The notes below the pieces were generated by a model. It ran no database searches and was not told where the DNA came from. It was given only the letters and a program-made list of their open reading frames with translations. From assembly GCA_030386875.1 (NCBI GenBank), contig CM059579.1:15782484-15846483 (forward strand): a DNA stretch of 64,000 bases, given 5' to 3'. How positions within the stretch are numbered: position 1 is the stretch's first letter; each line of letters opens with the position of its first letter. A program made the translations under genes and the position numbers. This document shows positions 23,301-35,663 of the stretch, piece by piece. Source of the DNA: Morinoia aosen. Taxonomy: Eukaryota > Arthropoda > Malacostraca > Amphipoda > Talitridae.

Positions 23301-25970
23301 GTACCCGACGGCTGTTTTACTTAATGAATATTACACACATCCTAACTGTAATTCTCGATTCTAAAGGAGCTCCAGAGGCTTCAATAAAAAATAATACCCG
23401 AGCGCCAGAAGGCTCCGCAGACTTAGACGGAGAGCGAGAATGGCTGAAAACAAGAGCCTCTTATGCTTGAATATAAAAAGCTGTTTCTATAAAAGTATAC
23501 TGCAAATTTAGCGTTGAAATAAAAGTTTCGCGTGAAATTGCTGCCATAATTATGTCGGTTGTAGTTCTTGCTTGAATAATAAAGAATTCCTGTTTGAATG
23601 AATGAGTTCATCAGTAAGAAACTCTAAGTAGAAACACAAATAAAGAATTCTCAATACAACAAATCCAATGAACATTACATTTTAATAAAATTCATGAAAC
23701 ACTATGTAACAAAGCAAACGAGAAGTTTTTTATCATCAAAAAACATCATGAGCTATTGTCGATGACAAATTCTAAATATTCAGCTATTAAAATTTACTTC
23801 TAGATTCTAAATTTTCACAGCTTTATAGAATGCACTTATTATTCCGCTTCACTGGATGATATTACTCGCCAACTCTTTAGAGGGTAGCTCTAAAACCAGG
23901 GTTCAGAAATGCACGCAAATTTTTTTCAAATAATACTTCTTATTTTAAATCGTCGAAGACGAGTATATGAGCGGTTTCGATAATTATTTTAGGCTAACTG
24001 GAGGATATAGGCTCATAGAAACTGCTCAAGAAAATAAAATGCATTAAGTCATCGGAGGAGAAATTGTTTGTAATTATCTCCTCAGTCTAAGAAAAATTTG
24101 CTATGACTAAATTTTGCAGAACTTGTGAAAAAAAAAATATGCGTCTAGTGAGTGTTGACTTCAAATTTATAGAAAGAAAATAAAAAAAAACATCCATTTG
24201 CAGGATGGATGCCTCAAACACGATGCCTCTTGTTTTGTTTTCTTTGATTTGGGCAAAAAATACAAATTTTCCAAGTCTGATCTTCGTCAAAAATTTGAAA
24301 ATCATGCCATGTGTAGCATTGGGTCGGCTTTGATGACGCTACTAAAATCAAATTGAGTTAGCACACAGGTAGGTGCTTGAAAACTTATTATTTGTTCATC
24401 CTACGAACGTTTTCATTTTTATTATTATAAAAACTTATACAACCAATGCAAACTTATACAACTAATAAAAACTTATGAAACTTGTAAAAATTTAGGAAAC
24501 AAACAAAAAATGTTAAAAACTCACTTGATGATAAGACGAATTTATCGTTTGTTCGTCCTCCAACTACTGGCACACAAGTAGGTGTTTGTAAACTCAAATT
24601 TGTTCCATTCGTTGTGGAACCTGATTAAACGGTAAAACAACACGCGTAAAATTGACATGTGCTTTCCTCACAGTAATTTACGTTTAGTGAGCGGGAATTT
24701 GACTGAGAATTATAGTGTATTTGTCAGGAAGATAAAAAATTTCCAAGCCAATAATGTTCTGATATTCTTTTTGTAAAAATTTCTGTGCGCTCTCAATATT
24801 TTCCCTATGAAGAGTTTCGTTTGTCTAAGTTTCGTTCACAAAACACAAATTGTCATTTTAGATTAGGCTGATAATATAACACAACTTGGGCTAAAAAAGG
24901 CACCTGGTTCAAGTTAATAATCAGTAACTGATTCATTCAACGCCCAAATTGCGGATGAGATTCACACACAAAACTACGTCGAACAAGGGCTCATGGCAAG
25001 GATTAAAATTGTCTTCTCGGTAGCACTTTCTAATTCAGTTTTTCTTTGACTTTAGTTTAGCGGGAAATTAAAAGAAGCATACATTTATTGCAGTTATGTT
25101 TTTCTCACAGCTAGCACACAACAACACATGGACTTACTGAAAAGCATGGCGATATAGCATGCAAAAGCGGAGCAAATGCGTCATGTTAAATTCCTACTAA
25201 AAATTATTTCGAGACTCCAGTTAGATCACGATGCATTTAATGAAAACAATTGCACTGTTTTACTTTTGTCACACGAATACATTTGTTTTAAGCTTCGATG
25301 AAATTCAGAAAAATTCTATGAATAAACTGCTATCATTTTCCAAAAGTTCATACATTAACAGCAACTGCACGCAGCAAAGTGCAGCCTCTGTCGTGAATAA
25401 TATTTCGAACTCGAAAATTTACTGATGTCAGAAACATGAACTCTCTTCCCTCACCAGCTCCAAGCTGCGGGAGGCTTCCCCTCATCGAACGGGCAAAGCC
25501 CCAGAGCTCGTAGCTTCATCCACTTATATCAAGTGACAGATTTCACTAAAATATACCGAGAACCTCAAAATCATCGCGCAATTTTCAAGCAGAATTCGGT
25601 GACTTCAAGTTTAGGCTTGGTACTCAGAACGTTTTCCAGTAACATTTTCTCAGCGCTACTGCAAATATAGTTTGTGTTAAACACGATGCCAGAAACTTGG
25701 TTTTAGGAACATACTGCATTTTGAAAATGTACTTTGCATTTATCTGGAAAGATTTAAAAAGTGAAAACCAAGAAGGTTAAAGACATACGAAAACGGGATT
25801 CCCTGCTAAAAAATTCATCTATGAGAAAGAAATGTGAAAATATTCTTTGAAAAGAAATCATCTCATCGGATTGTAATGCAAACTACGAGCAAGACGAGAT
25901 CTGGTTGTGTGATGCCTCAAAATCAGGAGTAACCTTGTCAAATTGATACTGAAGTAAACATAAACACCTT
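20355..25970. other. 5.6 kb of AT-rich DNA without a gene
   Basis: Frames of up to 93 codons (plus 20872-21147, 21263-21544, 23189-23470) lack any recognised domain. Small degenerate repeats occur: GTAGATATTTTACGGA-type units between 21480 and 21830, AAAACTTATACAAC-type units at 24430-24490, and a diverged pair of CACACA.GTAGGTG.TTG.AAACT at about 24362 and 24570. Confidence 0.4.
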
Positions 25971-26020
25971 ATATATATATGTTTATATGTATATTTATAT
26001 GTGGTATATTATAGTGAATA

Positions 26021-26067
<47 letters not shown>
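25971..26067. repeat. (TA)n microsatellite
   Basis: A short run at 25971-25980, TA-rich sequence, then an uninterrupted run of about 46 bases at 26022-26067. Confidence 0.95.
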
Positions 26068-26070
<3 letters not shown>

Positions 26071-26179
26071 ATTTCCAATGATGAAAATAATTTTTCACCC
26101 GTATACTGCCAGGTGGTAGTTAGGTCCTATTGTAGGCCCAATCCATTTTGAGACACGCATATACCATAATTATAAGGAC

Positions 26180-26566
26180 CTGTCTCAATAATATACCTAC
26201 ATGTAATTATATGTACGTGTCCCAAAAATATACATGCATGTAATTATCTGGGCGTGTCTCAAAAAAATACATGCATGTAATTATTTGTACGGATCTCAAA
26301 AATATAAACACATGTAATTATCGGTACAGGTCTCAAAAATATACATGCATGTAGTTATATGTACGTGTCCCAAAAATATGCATGCATGTAATTATCTGTT
26401 CGTGTCTCAAAAATATATATGCATGTAATTATCTGTACGGGTCTCAAAAATATACACACATTTTATTATATGTACGTGTCTCAAAAATATACACACATGT
26501 AATTATATGTACGTGTCTCATAAATATACATACATATAATTATTTGGACGTGTCTCAAATAGTACA
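26180..26566. repeat. 37-bp minisatellite, about 10 copies
   Basis: The unit is built from GTCTCAAAAATATACATGCA and TGTAATTATCTGTAC plus two bases, and is repeated with modest divergence. Variants include ACACAC for ATGCAT and GTCCCA for GTCTCA. The plus frame of 71 codons at 26382-26597 is a by-product. Confidence 0.9.
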
Positions 26567-28726
26567 GCCGATCCATAAGTTGAGCAGCATCATTTGAAAC
26601 ACACCGCAACTAATGAGGATGAACATCAGTCACACTTATCCCCAGTATTCAAACTTTGAATCAAGAATCGTAGTAGTCAAACGACTGAAATTTATTTTAA
26701 AACCCATAAGTTGAAGTTCTCATAAGATAGTGTCGTATAAAACGAGAATTGACTTTAATAGCACTCCTTCGCGATGTATTTTTTTACCGCGCGGTAATAT
26801 TTATAAGAAAAAATAACGAAAAGAACAGCTTATTCATTTAATTTCTCATATTTTAAACGATTTCTAAGGCATTCTTGCAAGTAATCATTTTGCGTACATT
26901 CAAAAATTTCACCGGTTCTAAAAAACTGGAATTTTTCGTGCCCCCCAACTCAAATGTCATGAAAGCTGTCATCTAAGGTAGCAGACAGGCGTGAAGAGTG
27001 TCAGACGCAGGCATGCGACTAGGAACGCTTATCTTGCTTCCCTGTGCTGGGCCGTGTGACTGAAAGCATGCTGCTGCTGCTAAACATGTTTTCATTCACA
27101 AATACAAGGGGGCGGGTTATGTTATTTGATGCGTGCTAAACTTGTTATCAATACTTACACACCAGTATTGATTAAGGTTAGAAGGGGGGAGACTGTGAGG
27201 GGCTTTAGACTCATTTCTGGTATCAAAACCCTTGGTTTCTGTAGTTTCTCCCGTAGCGACTGACTTAGTGATTGTTAATCACAGGGAAGCTTCGAATTTA
27301 CGTAGCTCACTTGCTTAACTGACAATGATGGAGCCTAGCAGAGTTGATATTTTATTGCTTTGATGAAATTTAAGTATCATGTACAGATAAAAAAGGCTGC
27401 CTTGGAAGAATTTTGAATTTGAAACGATCCTGTTCTAAGCATAACATGAAATTAAATCTACTGGATCTCAAATAAATTGTGGGAATTTCACATTGCTGTG
27501 CTTCGAATTAAGGTATCGTGGAAGTTTTTCAATAAATTCTAAATTAAATGAAGTAACAAATTTCTGGTGTTAAAATTATGACGTGTAGTCATGGCGTTAT
27601 GCAATTTATTCTACTTGAGATTTCTATAGTGTTTGGTTACATGGAATTATGATCACTGGATGATGAATTTCTGAATAAACAAATGATTTAACACTGCGTG
27701 CTATTTTACCTATTGACGGACAACTGACAAACTACGAATATACAAACCGAATTTACTAACCGAATTTACTAACGAATTTACAAACGTATTACTTCTTTAT
27801 TCCTCACCCTTTACAAACCATCAACACGTCATTTCCACGAATAGAAGCGAAGGGTATACATTTTCATACAAGGTATTCAGCCAACCAAATTTTTTAAATT
27901 GAATATCATTACAAACATCGCTTTTGTAGCTCATCTTACCTGAAATGTTTCATGGAACTCATCGACTGCTGCAGAGATATGAATTTTTCTCAGCGACTCA
28001 TCCCCATCTTAACAATGGATCTCATGAGTATCGAGCTCAATCACATATTCAAAGTTATACGGGACACTCGCGCTACACAAAAGCAACACGTCGAGAAGAT
28101 CAGTTCACCTCGACACATTGTTCCCCTAAGATTGCCATCACTCCAATGTATTGCCACTCCCATTCCACATCTCAGAAGTGTCAGCCCGCGGTCGTCTCTC
28201 TCGAGTCTCTCCGGGGGTTCCATTCAAATCTGAAATTGCATCTTCTAAAAAACACCATGAATGCGAAATAGAATGCTGGTAGCCCGCTGTTGCAGAGCCA
28301 GAATGTGCTAACAAATAATGATTTTTTTGAGTCTTGAATTGTATTTCCATTTAAATGATTGTCTTTGTCCACGTCAGGTTGTAGTGTTACCCAGCGTGTA
28401 TCGTCTACGGTGGGGAAATTTCAAGGACATCGGTTTGTAGAATTTTTGCGGCGGCGGTTTGAATGTTTTGCAAATGAACTCCCTAAGTAGAGTCAGATTT
28501 GAATCAAAATGTTTGGATGTATTCATCGTGCTCAATTTGATCAGTATAGTAGAGTTCTTAGCACTCATTAACGGAAATTTTATTCAGTACTAATATTGGT
28601 ATACGTGAATTACATTGCATCTTTTCCATCCCACTGAAAATCCTAGAACATTTATTATTTTCTAATAGAATATCAGTTCTACCTGTGTTAATTTTTTGCT
28701 AAATAGAATATCAATTATATCACGGA
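26567..28726. other. Unassigned DNA
   Basis: At 27945-28271 two overlapping plus frames (108 and 93 codons) and three minus frames are open at once in a GC-richer patch, which speaks against selection for one protein. A short CCGAATTTACTAA repeat (three degenerate units) lies at 27745-27785. Confidence 0.4.
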
Positions 28727-29065
28727 AAAATGCTCAATATTAAAGTAATTTTTTAAAATTCATTCGGACGGGGAAAATGTATTTGAAATTAAAATTGAGA
28801 CAAATAGATGACATATACCGATATTTTACAACGAAAATTTGTTAGCCAATTTAAGGCTCCCAGTACATAAATCTTTTTGACGTGCTACCAACCTGATGCA
28901 CTCAAGTGCTACTGGAACAAAATAATGTCGACGTAATAGAAGATCATGTAAAATACTCAATGTTAAATTAAATTACGGAAATTCATTCGTTCGTACGATA
29001 AAAATGCATTTTAAGTTAAAACTGACGTAAATATCTAACATATGCCGGCATTGCTTTATTTAAAA
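28727..29065. repeat. Diverged direct repeat, spacing 223 bp
   Basis: The block at 28727-28842 (ATGCTCAATATTAAAGTAA, then ATTCATTCGGACG and GACATATACCG) is matched at 28950-29065 (ATACTCAATGTTAAATTAA, ATTCATTCGTTCG, AACATATGCCGG). This is an old tandem duplication. Confidence 0.6.
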
Positions 29066-29232
29066 ATTTCCCGCGAATGTATGGCTAGTTACGGAAAAAT
29101 CTTCTCGAAGACTTACAAACTCATTTTAAAAACACGAATTATTGCACCAGGAATTTTTTTTTGACGAACCACCAATTAGACTTGATGTCGAACGTAAGTT
29201 TTTTACAGTTCTCATAAGCAAGCTTTTAATTG

Positions 29233-29391
29233 TTTTCAATATATTCAAGTAATTATCGCTCGAGAAAAAACGTTCAATATTTAATTATTTTCAATATATT
29301 CAAGTTATTATCGCTCGAGAAAAAACGTTCAATATTTAATTATTTTCAATACATTCAAGTAATTATCGCTTGGGAAAAAATGTTCAATATG
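29233..29391. repeat. 55-bp tandem repeat, three copies
   Basis: TTTTCAATA.ATTCAAGT begins units at 29233, 29288 and 29343, exactly 55 bp apart. ATTATCGCT.G.GAAAAAA.G recurs in each. The 63-codon plus frame reads the unit in all three phases in turn, so it is not a gene. Confidence 0.92.
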
Positions 29392-29446
29392 AGTTCAAGA
29401 AATGTATTTCAGAAGTATTAGTCGCTCTTCAATCATCTATGTGCAC

Positions 29447-29471
29447 ATTAGGTATTGAGATAATACCTAAT
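29447..29471. other. Perfect 10-bp stem hairpin
   Basis: ATTAGGTATT at 29447-29456 and AATACCTAAT at 29462-29471 are perfect inverted repeats around the loop GAGAT. A third partial arm (ATTAATACCTGAG) follows at about 29484, after CAGTGATCAGTGAT. No T-run or gene places it as a terminator. Confidence 0.6.
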
Positions 29472-31870
29472 CAGTGATCAGTGATTAATACCTGAGCTTC
29501 AGATAATAATATGTTGAACAAACAGTGTTTTTACTAAACTTCTCACGGTTATCTTAGTCATCACTAACTGTGTATCATCATTAATATAAATTTCTCAAAT
29601 TTCAAAAATTATTTTTATTACAATTTAACCAAAATTTCATCTTACAGTGAGAATGCTATTTCCGGAGTTTGTATCTACAACTACAATAACTACACACTTT
29701 CCGTAGATGTACTGTTGAAAATACAAACTCAGTGTTTTCCTTTAGTGTTAAATTATTGTTTTGTTTTCCTGTTCAAACATGTTTCTGAGACCTTTCAGTA
29801 GAAGAATTGCAGGAATACACTTTTGAAGATATTTTATCAAAACGAATATCATTTGTTGAAAAGTGTTTTTCGAGGGACACCTTACCTGTAGAACGATTAA
29901 ACTTTACCGTTTTGAATGACTTGTTCATGTAAGTGTACAGTGTATTCTCGCAGAGTTAGAGCTGCATAGTTCAGAATAACCAATAACATTAAAATTTTCT
30001 ACGCTAGATTGTTAACATATGTTAACATATTTCAATTTTGTACTAGAATTCATATTAACGTGTCCCAAGCGTATATAAGTAGAAATTCGAAGTAATGATT
30101 TCAAATCCAGCCCATGCTGCTCTGGTTCCTTGCCAAATGAAAATGAATCCACCAAATTTTTACGAACATTGGGCAATATTTCATGGTCGCGTAAAACGAA
30201 CGTTTTTTATAGCTCCTGTGAGATTCGACATGAATTTCCGTCAAATAACAAAATTCTTGATTTTTCTTCTATTACATATAGACCGACAACTAATGACTGC
30301 AGAAATTTTATATTCATTGAAATATTATTAAATATCATTGAAAGGAAATGAATATAAAATCCATCAAATTTCCCATAGAGGCAACATGCTTTGACAGCCT
30401 CACGTGTTCTCCAAAATATGTCTTCGCTCGCAGCGTGGTCTGCCTCAGCATTCCATATTTCCTAAGAATTATTGGATAATACTAAGGCATACATTTCATC
30501 AGTGTGTGTGTGCACGCGCAATTTTCTATTGAGGGCAAAATCAAGCTACTTATTGACGAAATCAAGATAAAATTAGCTAAACCTGATAGATTTTTGTGCT
30601 TTCGAGGTCGTTTGATTCGGTAATTTGTTTCGCTTTAACAGACGTGATGAATGCTACTCACTGCCGCAAACGATTAGCTATTTCTACCTCTAATGCTCGA
30701 CACTCAATAGTACCTCTTTTTCTCTTGAATTTCTGATCCCTTAGGAAGCTGATGAGAGGAAGCTTTTCAGATCGCTAAGGATTTTGAAGATCAGAAATCT
30801 TTAAAAGAATTTCTTGTTGAAGTCCGAGCTATCCCTGTAGACGTAGCCTGTCAATTTGCTATAAATTCGGCACTCAAACTGCAATCTGGTCGGAGCTGGA
30901 ATCCGCCGTGCAATTACTTTCAGTGATGTATAAACGCAATTATTTTCCGTGAGTCAACTTAAGGCTGAGGAAAAAGCGTCGACAAATTCATTAGATGGGT
31001 AAATACTGCAGTATTAAAAACCTGATCTTTTCATCAATAGAAAAAATAGATTTTATTAATCATGAGAACTTGGATGAGGGAATTTCACGAGAACGTTTTT
31101 TTGAAAGGGTATGAGAGAAAAATGAGCGGTTAATTATGCGAACTTCGTGACAACGTTTGCTCGGAGAGATGAAAAATATAATTAAATTGCTGTGCCTACA
31201 AACGCAGTGGTAAAAAACACAGATTTTCGCAAAAAAAATTAAAGGGAAGTCGCTGTATTGACCTGGTGAAATTAATAAATCAATAATCCCTTCTTTAAAC
31301 GAGGTAAAAAAATCCCTGACATGTACATGATCGAGTTAGATTGCTGATTAATTTTATTCATTAGTGGCTATTCCAGACGTCAAAATCAATCAAAATCATG
31401 TTGCCCAGGATTATTAAGCTAACTCATACTTTTCTGTTGAAATTTTCTTGCTCATAAGCTCAGCTTAGACTGTAGGGATAAGCTTGAGTGTGAAAGCCTC
31501 CACGTTTTGTTCACTCGAAGTTTTCCAGGCAAATTGAAGTTCCGTGAACTGCGACAGTAATTGTAAAAGTTCTTTCATTTGCCCGCCGCTCGCTCCCGGA
31601 CAGGGCAACCGGCAAAACTGATGCAAAACGTAGCGCATTTCTGCTTTACCCTTTTGCCTTCAAATTCTTCTGTGAACTTCTTTCCTAAACTGCTAGGTGA
31701 TGCGTTATAATCAATGACAACGTTCTGTAAAAGCCAAAATTAGAAATTATTGAGACTTCTCGTTTGATTTTATCTCACATTTTGCCCACGACAACTCATG
31801 CAATAAAGCTGGCCTTTCATTTTTCTCCAAGTGTTGTGACTACTTAGAGGCAGAGTTCCTGTTCTCATCG
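29472..31870. other. AT-rich DNA without a gene
   Basis: Two short overlapping plus frames lie at 30095-30351. A 10-bp tandem GTTAACATAT lies at 30011-30030. Nothing else was recognised. Confidence 0.45.
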
Positions 31871-31945
31871 TGGTCGCCGAGGCTTATAGTGGTTACCGAA
31901 TTCGCCTTCCGCGAGGTAGGTCGAGCGTTCGAGCCTTGCTCGTGT
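31871..31945 (+). mobile_element. tRNA-like head of a SINE or tRNA pseudogene
   Basis: The stretch has a D-arm-like TATAGTGGTTACC, an anticodon-arm-like TTCGCCTTCCGCGAGG and a T-arm-like GAGCGTTCGAGCCTTGCTC with a B-box core GTTCGAGCC. The length and order fit a tRNA-derived polymerase III head. The acceptor ends do not pair well and the D-arm is irregular, so it is not a working tRNA gene. An A-rich run follows at 31971. Confidence 0.45.
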
Positions 31946-31971
31946 TCCAGTTATAGGAGCAGACAGATAAG

Positions 31972-32045
31972 AAAAAAAATTTTATTTCCAATATAGATGA
32001 TACAAAGTAAAAATGATATATCAATGATATATAGAAGATATAAAT
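31972..32045 (-). mobile_element. LINE 3' end (minus strand)
   Basis: On the minus strand the sequence reads TTGTATCATCTATATTGG then AAATAAAATTTTTTTTC. It closely matches the tail sequences at 37521 and 38288 and contains an AATAAA signal before the tail. Only the 3' untranslated end can be identified. Confidence 0.55.
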
Positions 32046-32830
32046 AAAGGAGGCTACCAAAATTATTATCTTAACAGGTTAACTGGGGCGGGTTAAACTG
32101 AAGCTCGATGTTTAAGTCATATGAGATTTAATTATAGAGAACAACTTTAAAAATAACGTACATCAAATAGACGGTGCATTCGTTTAGTTTCCATTAAGTA
32201 TTTATAAAACTTGAGTTACTGACTGCCAGTTCTTCAGCAGCATTATGAAATCCTATCAGTAACCACAGGTGAAGCCTTTGCAGGAAACGTGTTAAGTATA
32301 TACATGAATTTCGGTTTGACTCGGGCCAACAGTCGGAGCGACCTCACCAAAATGATGACGATTGAAAACCTAATTTATTTTTTCGACATGCGCTCGCAGA
32401 AACATTTTTAATTTAATAAAAAATCACGTTTGTATACAGCAGGTATTGAACCGCGCAGAATTATAAGTACTCGAAAAGAATTCTAGATCGGTCGGAATAA
32501 CTGTTTTTCTACACACACCATAGCTTCATTTTCATCTGCTTTTGAAATGGACAAAAAGGTAACCTGAACATCTACCTAGATGAATATATTTAAAATCAAA
32601 ATTACAATTCTATTTTAAAGCTTTCGATATCTTGCTCATGTTTATCGGTCAAAAATTACTCCTCAATGAAAAAATATTCATCTGTGATGCTAAAACTATT
32701 GATATTTCTCAATCATTTTGGCTGTTAAAATTTCAAATGCATGTTCATGTACGAAACTGATCGATTGCAATTATTCATTTTGGACAATTTCTCGTTATCA
32801 TCTCAGCAAAGCGCATCAAAATCTCTAATG
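32046..32830. other. Unassigned AT-rich DNA
   Basis: No frame, repeat or RNA signature supported. Confidence 0.5.
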
Positions 32831-33270
32831 TTAGATATCTGCCTCTGAAGCCTCTGCATCTGAAGCCTTTGCATCTGAAGCCTCTGTGTCTGAAGCATCT
32901 GCATCTGAGGTCTCTGCATCTGAAGCCTCTATATCTGAAGCCTCTGTGTCTGAAGCCTCTGTATCTGCAGCCTCTGCATCTGAAGCTTCTATGTCTGAAG
33001 TCTCTGCATCTGAAGCCTCTACATATATCTGAAGCTTGTGTCTGAAGCTTCTATATCCGAAGCCTCTGTATCTAAAGTCTCTTTATCTGAAGCCTCTGAA
33101 TCTGAAGCAGCTGAAGCCTCTGTATCTGAAGGTTCCGCCAGTGAAGCCTTCTTATTCGAAGCTTCGTACTGTCTAGGCTCTGTCTCTGAATCGTCCGTCT
33201 GTAAAAGCTTCGTTTCTGAAGTCTTCGTCTCTGAAATATTAGACTCATCATCTGCCGTCAAAGTTGCCAT
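32831..33270 (-). pseudogene. Possible acidic pentapeptide-repeat protein, frameshifted
   Basis: The minus strand opens with an ATG at 33270 in a good context (AAAATGGCAACT) and runs 83 codons to 33019. It starts with a non-repetitive acidic N-terminus (MATLTADDESNISETKTSET) and passes into E-A-S-D-x repeats. After a stop at the phase break, the same E-A-S-D-x repeat continues in another frame to a stop at 32831-32833. A unique, hydrophilic leader with a start codon before the repeat is more than a bare minisatellite needs, yet the reverse strand is also open and no intron, promoter or homologue can be shown. Predicted product: disordered, Ser/Glu/Asp-rich. Chance is the main alternative. Confidence 0.2.
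32840..33145. repeat. 15-bp minisatellite, TCTGAAGCCTCTGCA
   Basis: About 20 units of TCTGAAGCCTCTGCA with changes mostly at the last three bases and a few internal ones. One break near 33023-33040 shifts the phase. Because the unit is five codons, both strands have repeat-type frames: S-E-A-S-V on plus (33038-33277) and E-A-S-D-x on minus. Confidence 0.9.
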
Positions 33271-35175
33271 TTTCTGAAGGTTATGACTAGCCTGATTCAG
33301 TTTTTAGGGTTTCAAGTATTATCAAAGCCACATTCTGAATTTGTTACAAGGTTTTTTTTCTTCCCCAATAATGTTTTAACGTAAGCCGATATTCAACATT
33401 AGATTCAATTGTCATTTTCAACATAACCATAACATCACAGGAGATAACTGCGCTGAGGATTCTGTCGTACTCAGTTTGAAGACATGCATTCAATTAGTGC
33501 GTTCAGAAATGAAGCTCTTTTGAAAATGAAAAAACTTCTTTAATTTTCGAGGAGCTCTGATTTACCTTCAAACTTTCTGTCCAGAGATTGGACAAGTCCA
33601 GTCAGTGTCACGAGGGCTTTTTGGGGTAAAACCCTCAAATTCCGCGGCAAATGTGGATCCACTCTAATGAGAAAACGTTCCACTGATAATAACACAAACA
33701 TGGGAACAGCGTTCACAATGATTTACTATTGTTCGAGTTTTTCACGTGTTAAAATACGGACATTTTCCGTAAAATGATGTAAAATTTTCTCGTGCTCTAA
33801 TACGAGAAGAATTAGAACAATGCTGCAGAGTTAGAAAGTTTGAAAAGAAAGCCTCCACGTATTGTTTCGTATTGTTTCGTATTTGTTTCGTATTGTTAGC
33901 ATTACGGGGACTAAATGAAGCATGGCCCTCAAATTTAAGATCAGCTGTGAAATTTTGGAGTCACTTTTTCAAGGAAACGTTTCAAGGAAACGTTGATAAT
34001 TATTTTTCAAGCAGAGTGACTATCTAGTAAATCATGTATTCGTGTGATACACAATCCGGAAGATTTGTTTCATAAAATTCAGATATTCATGTAAGTACGT
34101 TCTGGAATGTGGTGAAAGATTACCATGGCACATCAATATTCCTCCTTTCTAAGGTAAGCCATGTATTGCGTATATCATGAATTAATTTCAGGACATTTGC
34201 TGGAGTATAAATAAATCAATACAATCGATTAAGAAAAAAGTAGTAATAAGTAGAAATAAAGATTGTTTTCCTATCCCTGGAGAAACATTTCACATTCGAG
34301 TAGCTAGGTAGAACCGCTGGTAAACTGATCGGGAAAGTGGTATAACATGGTCACGTACAGAATATGGCCACATTGAATACATTTACTACCTGCATGTAAG
34401 ATCAAAGCCATTGTTTGACAGTAAAAGTGGCCTAGAAAGCCTCCTAATTGGCCAAATGGCAGCGGTGACGGCGCTGAGAGCTACAGTACGTCAAAGCCCC
34501 GTCATTGTCTGAACAAACACCGAAGCAGCCTCAAGCAATGTTCGGCATCACGTGGTAGAATAATGTTTCACTGATTCTTGTGCTCTAAAACTCGAACTCA
34601 AGAATTTCAGTAACTACGCGCATGGAACGTAGTTCCAGGGATGGGGGTAGTTCCAGGATTGGCGTTTGATCCCATTTAACTGAACATAAACACATGATGT
34701 TTGCAATTTGAACCTGCCGGTAGGTTTGGTTATAGTTGGTATAACACATTGGCAGGGTATTGTTAGGTAAGACAAGCAAGTAACTGTGGTATTGCTCCAT
34801 ATAAGGAAAGTAATTATGATGCATGGGAAAAGTAATTATGTTATTGTCAGGTTTGTATGAAAAGAATGAGCATATAAATTAGATAAGACAAAAAGTACAT
34901 GATAATGAAGGTGCAAAACAGTAAAAAATAACACGGAGAGCCAAATAATCAATTAGGATGGTTTGAAGATGATTTATGACAACGCAGTGAGGTTTCACTA
35001 GTCGGCGACACTAAACAACGTCGAAACGCATTTCCATTAAAAAATGAACACCTAAAAAGCCATGAAAAGAGAAGTTTAAGTACTTAAAAGAAGTTTAAGC
35101 CATTTAAAGAGAAGTTGGGGTAGAACTGATACAACCGACAAATGTGATGACAACGTGAGGCATCAGTCAGTCATT
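33271..35175. other. AT-rich DNA with a short 10-bp repeat
   Basis: ATTGTTTCGT is repeated nearly four times at 33860-33897. Frames up to 79 codons (minus 34585-34824) show no domain. Confidence 0.45.
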
Positions 35176-35293
35176 CCCACTCTAGCTTTTTCGCCGCCTT
35201 CATGCATGTTTTTCGCCGCATAAGCGATTTATCCGCATAAATCACTTAGGCGATGAAAAACATGCATGCAAGCGGCGAAAAAGTTAGACTGGG
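35176..35293. mobile_element. MITE, 118-bp near-perfect hairpin
   Basis: The left arm (CCCACTCTAGCTTTTTCGCC, then GCATGTTTTTCGCCGCATAA) pairs with the right arm (TCACTTAGGCGATGAAAAAC, then GCGGCGAAAAAGTTAGACTG). The whole element folds into one stem with a small loop around 35230-35240. Its ends match the element at 20248-20354. It is non-coding; no certain target duplication was seen. Confidence 0.75.
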
Positions 35294-35663
35294 TTATAGA
35301 AAATATAAGAAGAAAGAAAAAAGAAAATAAAAGAAAACGTAATTCCATGAAAATAAAAATGAAAATTTCATGAATAATCTACCGGAAGATAACAAAAAAT
35401 CATTTAAGCTGAAGTGAGTTGCAAAACGAACATCGATCAAACTACACACAAGATTTTGCAATGAAGACGGTTTTCGAGGACAGCTATGAAATTCCATCCT
35501 AATAAATGGGTTTGTTGTTCCTTGCGTGCAACGGACCGGACAATCAAACATGCAGCCTGGCATCTCGCAGCCCAGTGACCGAGTGCAATAACTGCCGAGA
35601 AGAAGTTGTACCTCACACAAGTTCCCAAGATGAAATATCACCAGCACTTGCTAGTGGACAACT
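35294..35663. other. Unassigned DNA between two foldback elements
   Basis: A 117-codon minus frame (35294-35647) ends in a Phe-rich, low-complexity stretch from the A-rich DNA at 35300-35370. No domain supports it. Confidence 0.45.

Noticed and set aside
26180..26566. CRISPR-like spacing of repeats
   Set aside because: Units are contiguous with no unique spacers, and the surrounding DNA is eukaryotic in character.
27945..28271. Overlapping 108- and 93-codon plus frames
   Set aside because: Five frames on both strands are open at once, which indicates composition, not coding.
31871..31945. Functional tRNA gene
   Set aside because: The acceptor stem does not pair and the D-arm is irregular; a SINE head or pseudogene fits better.
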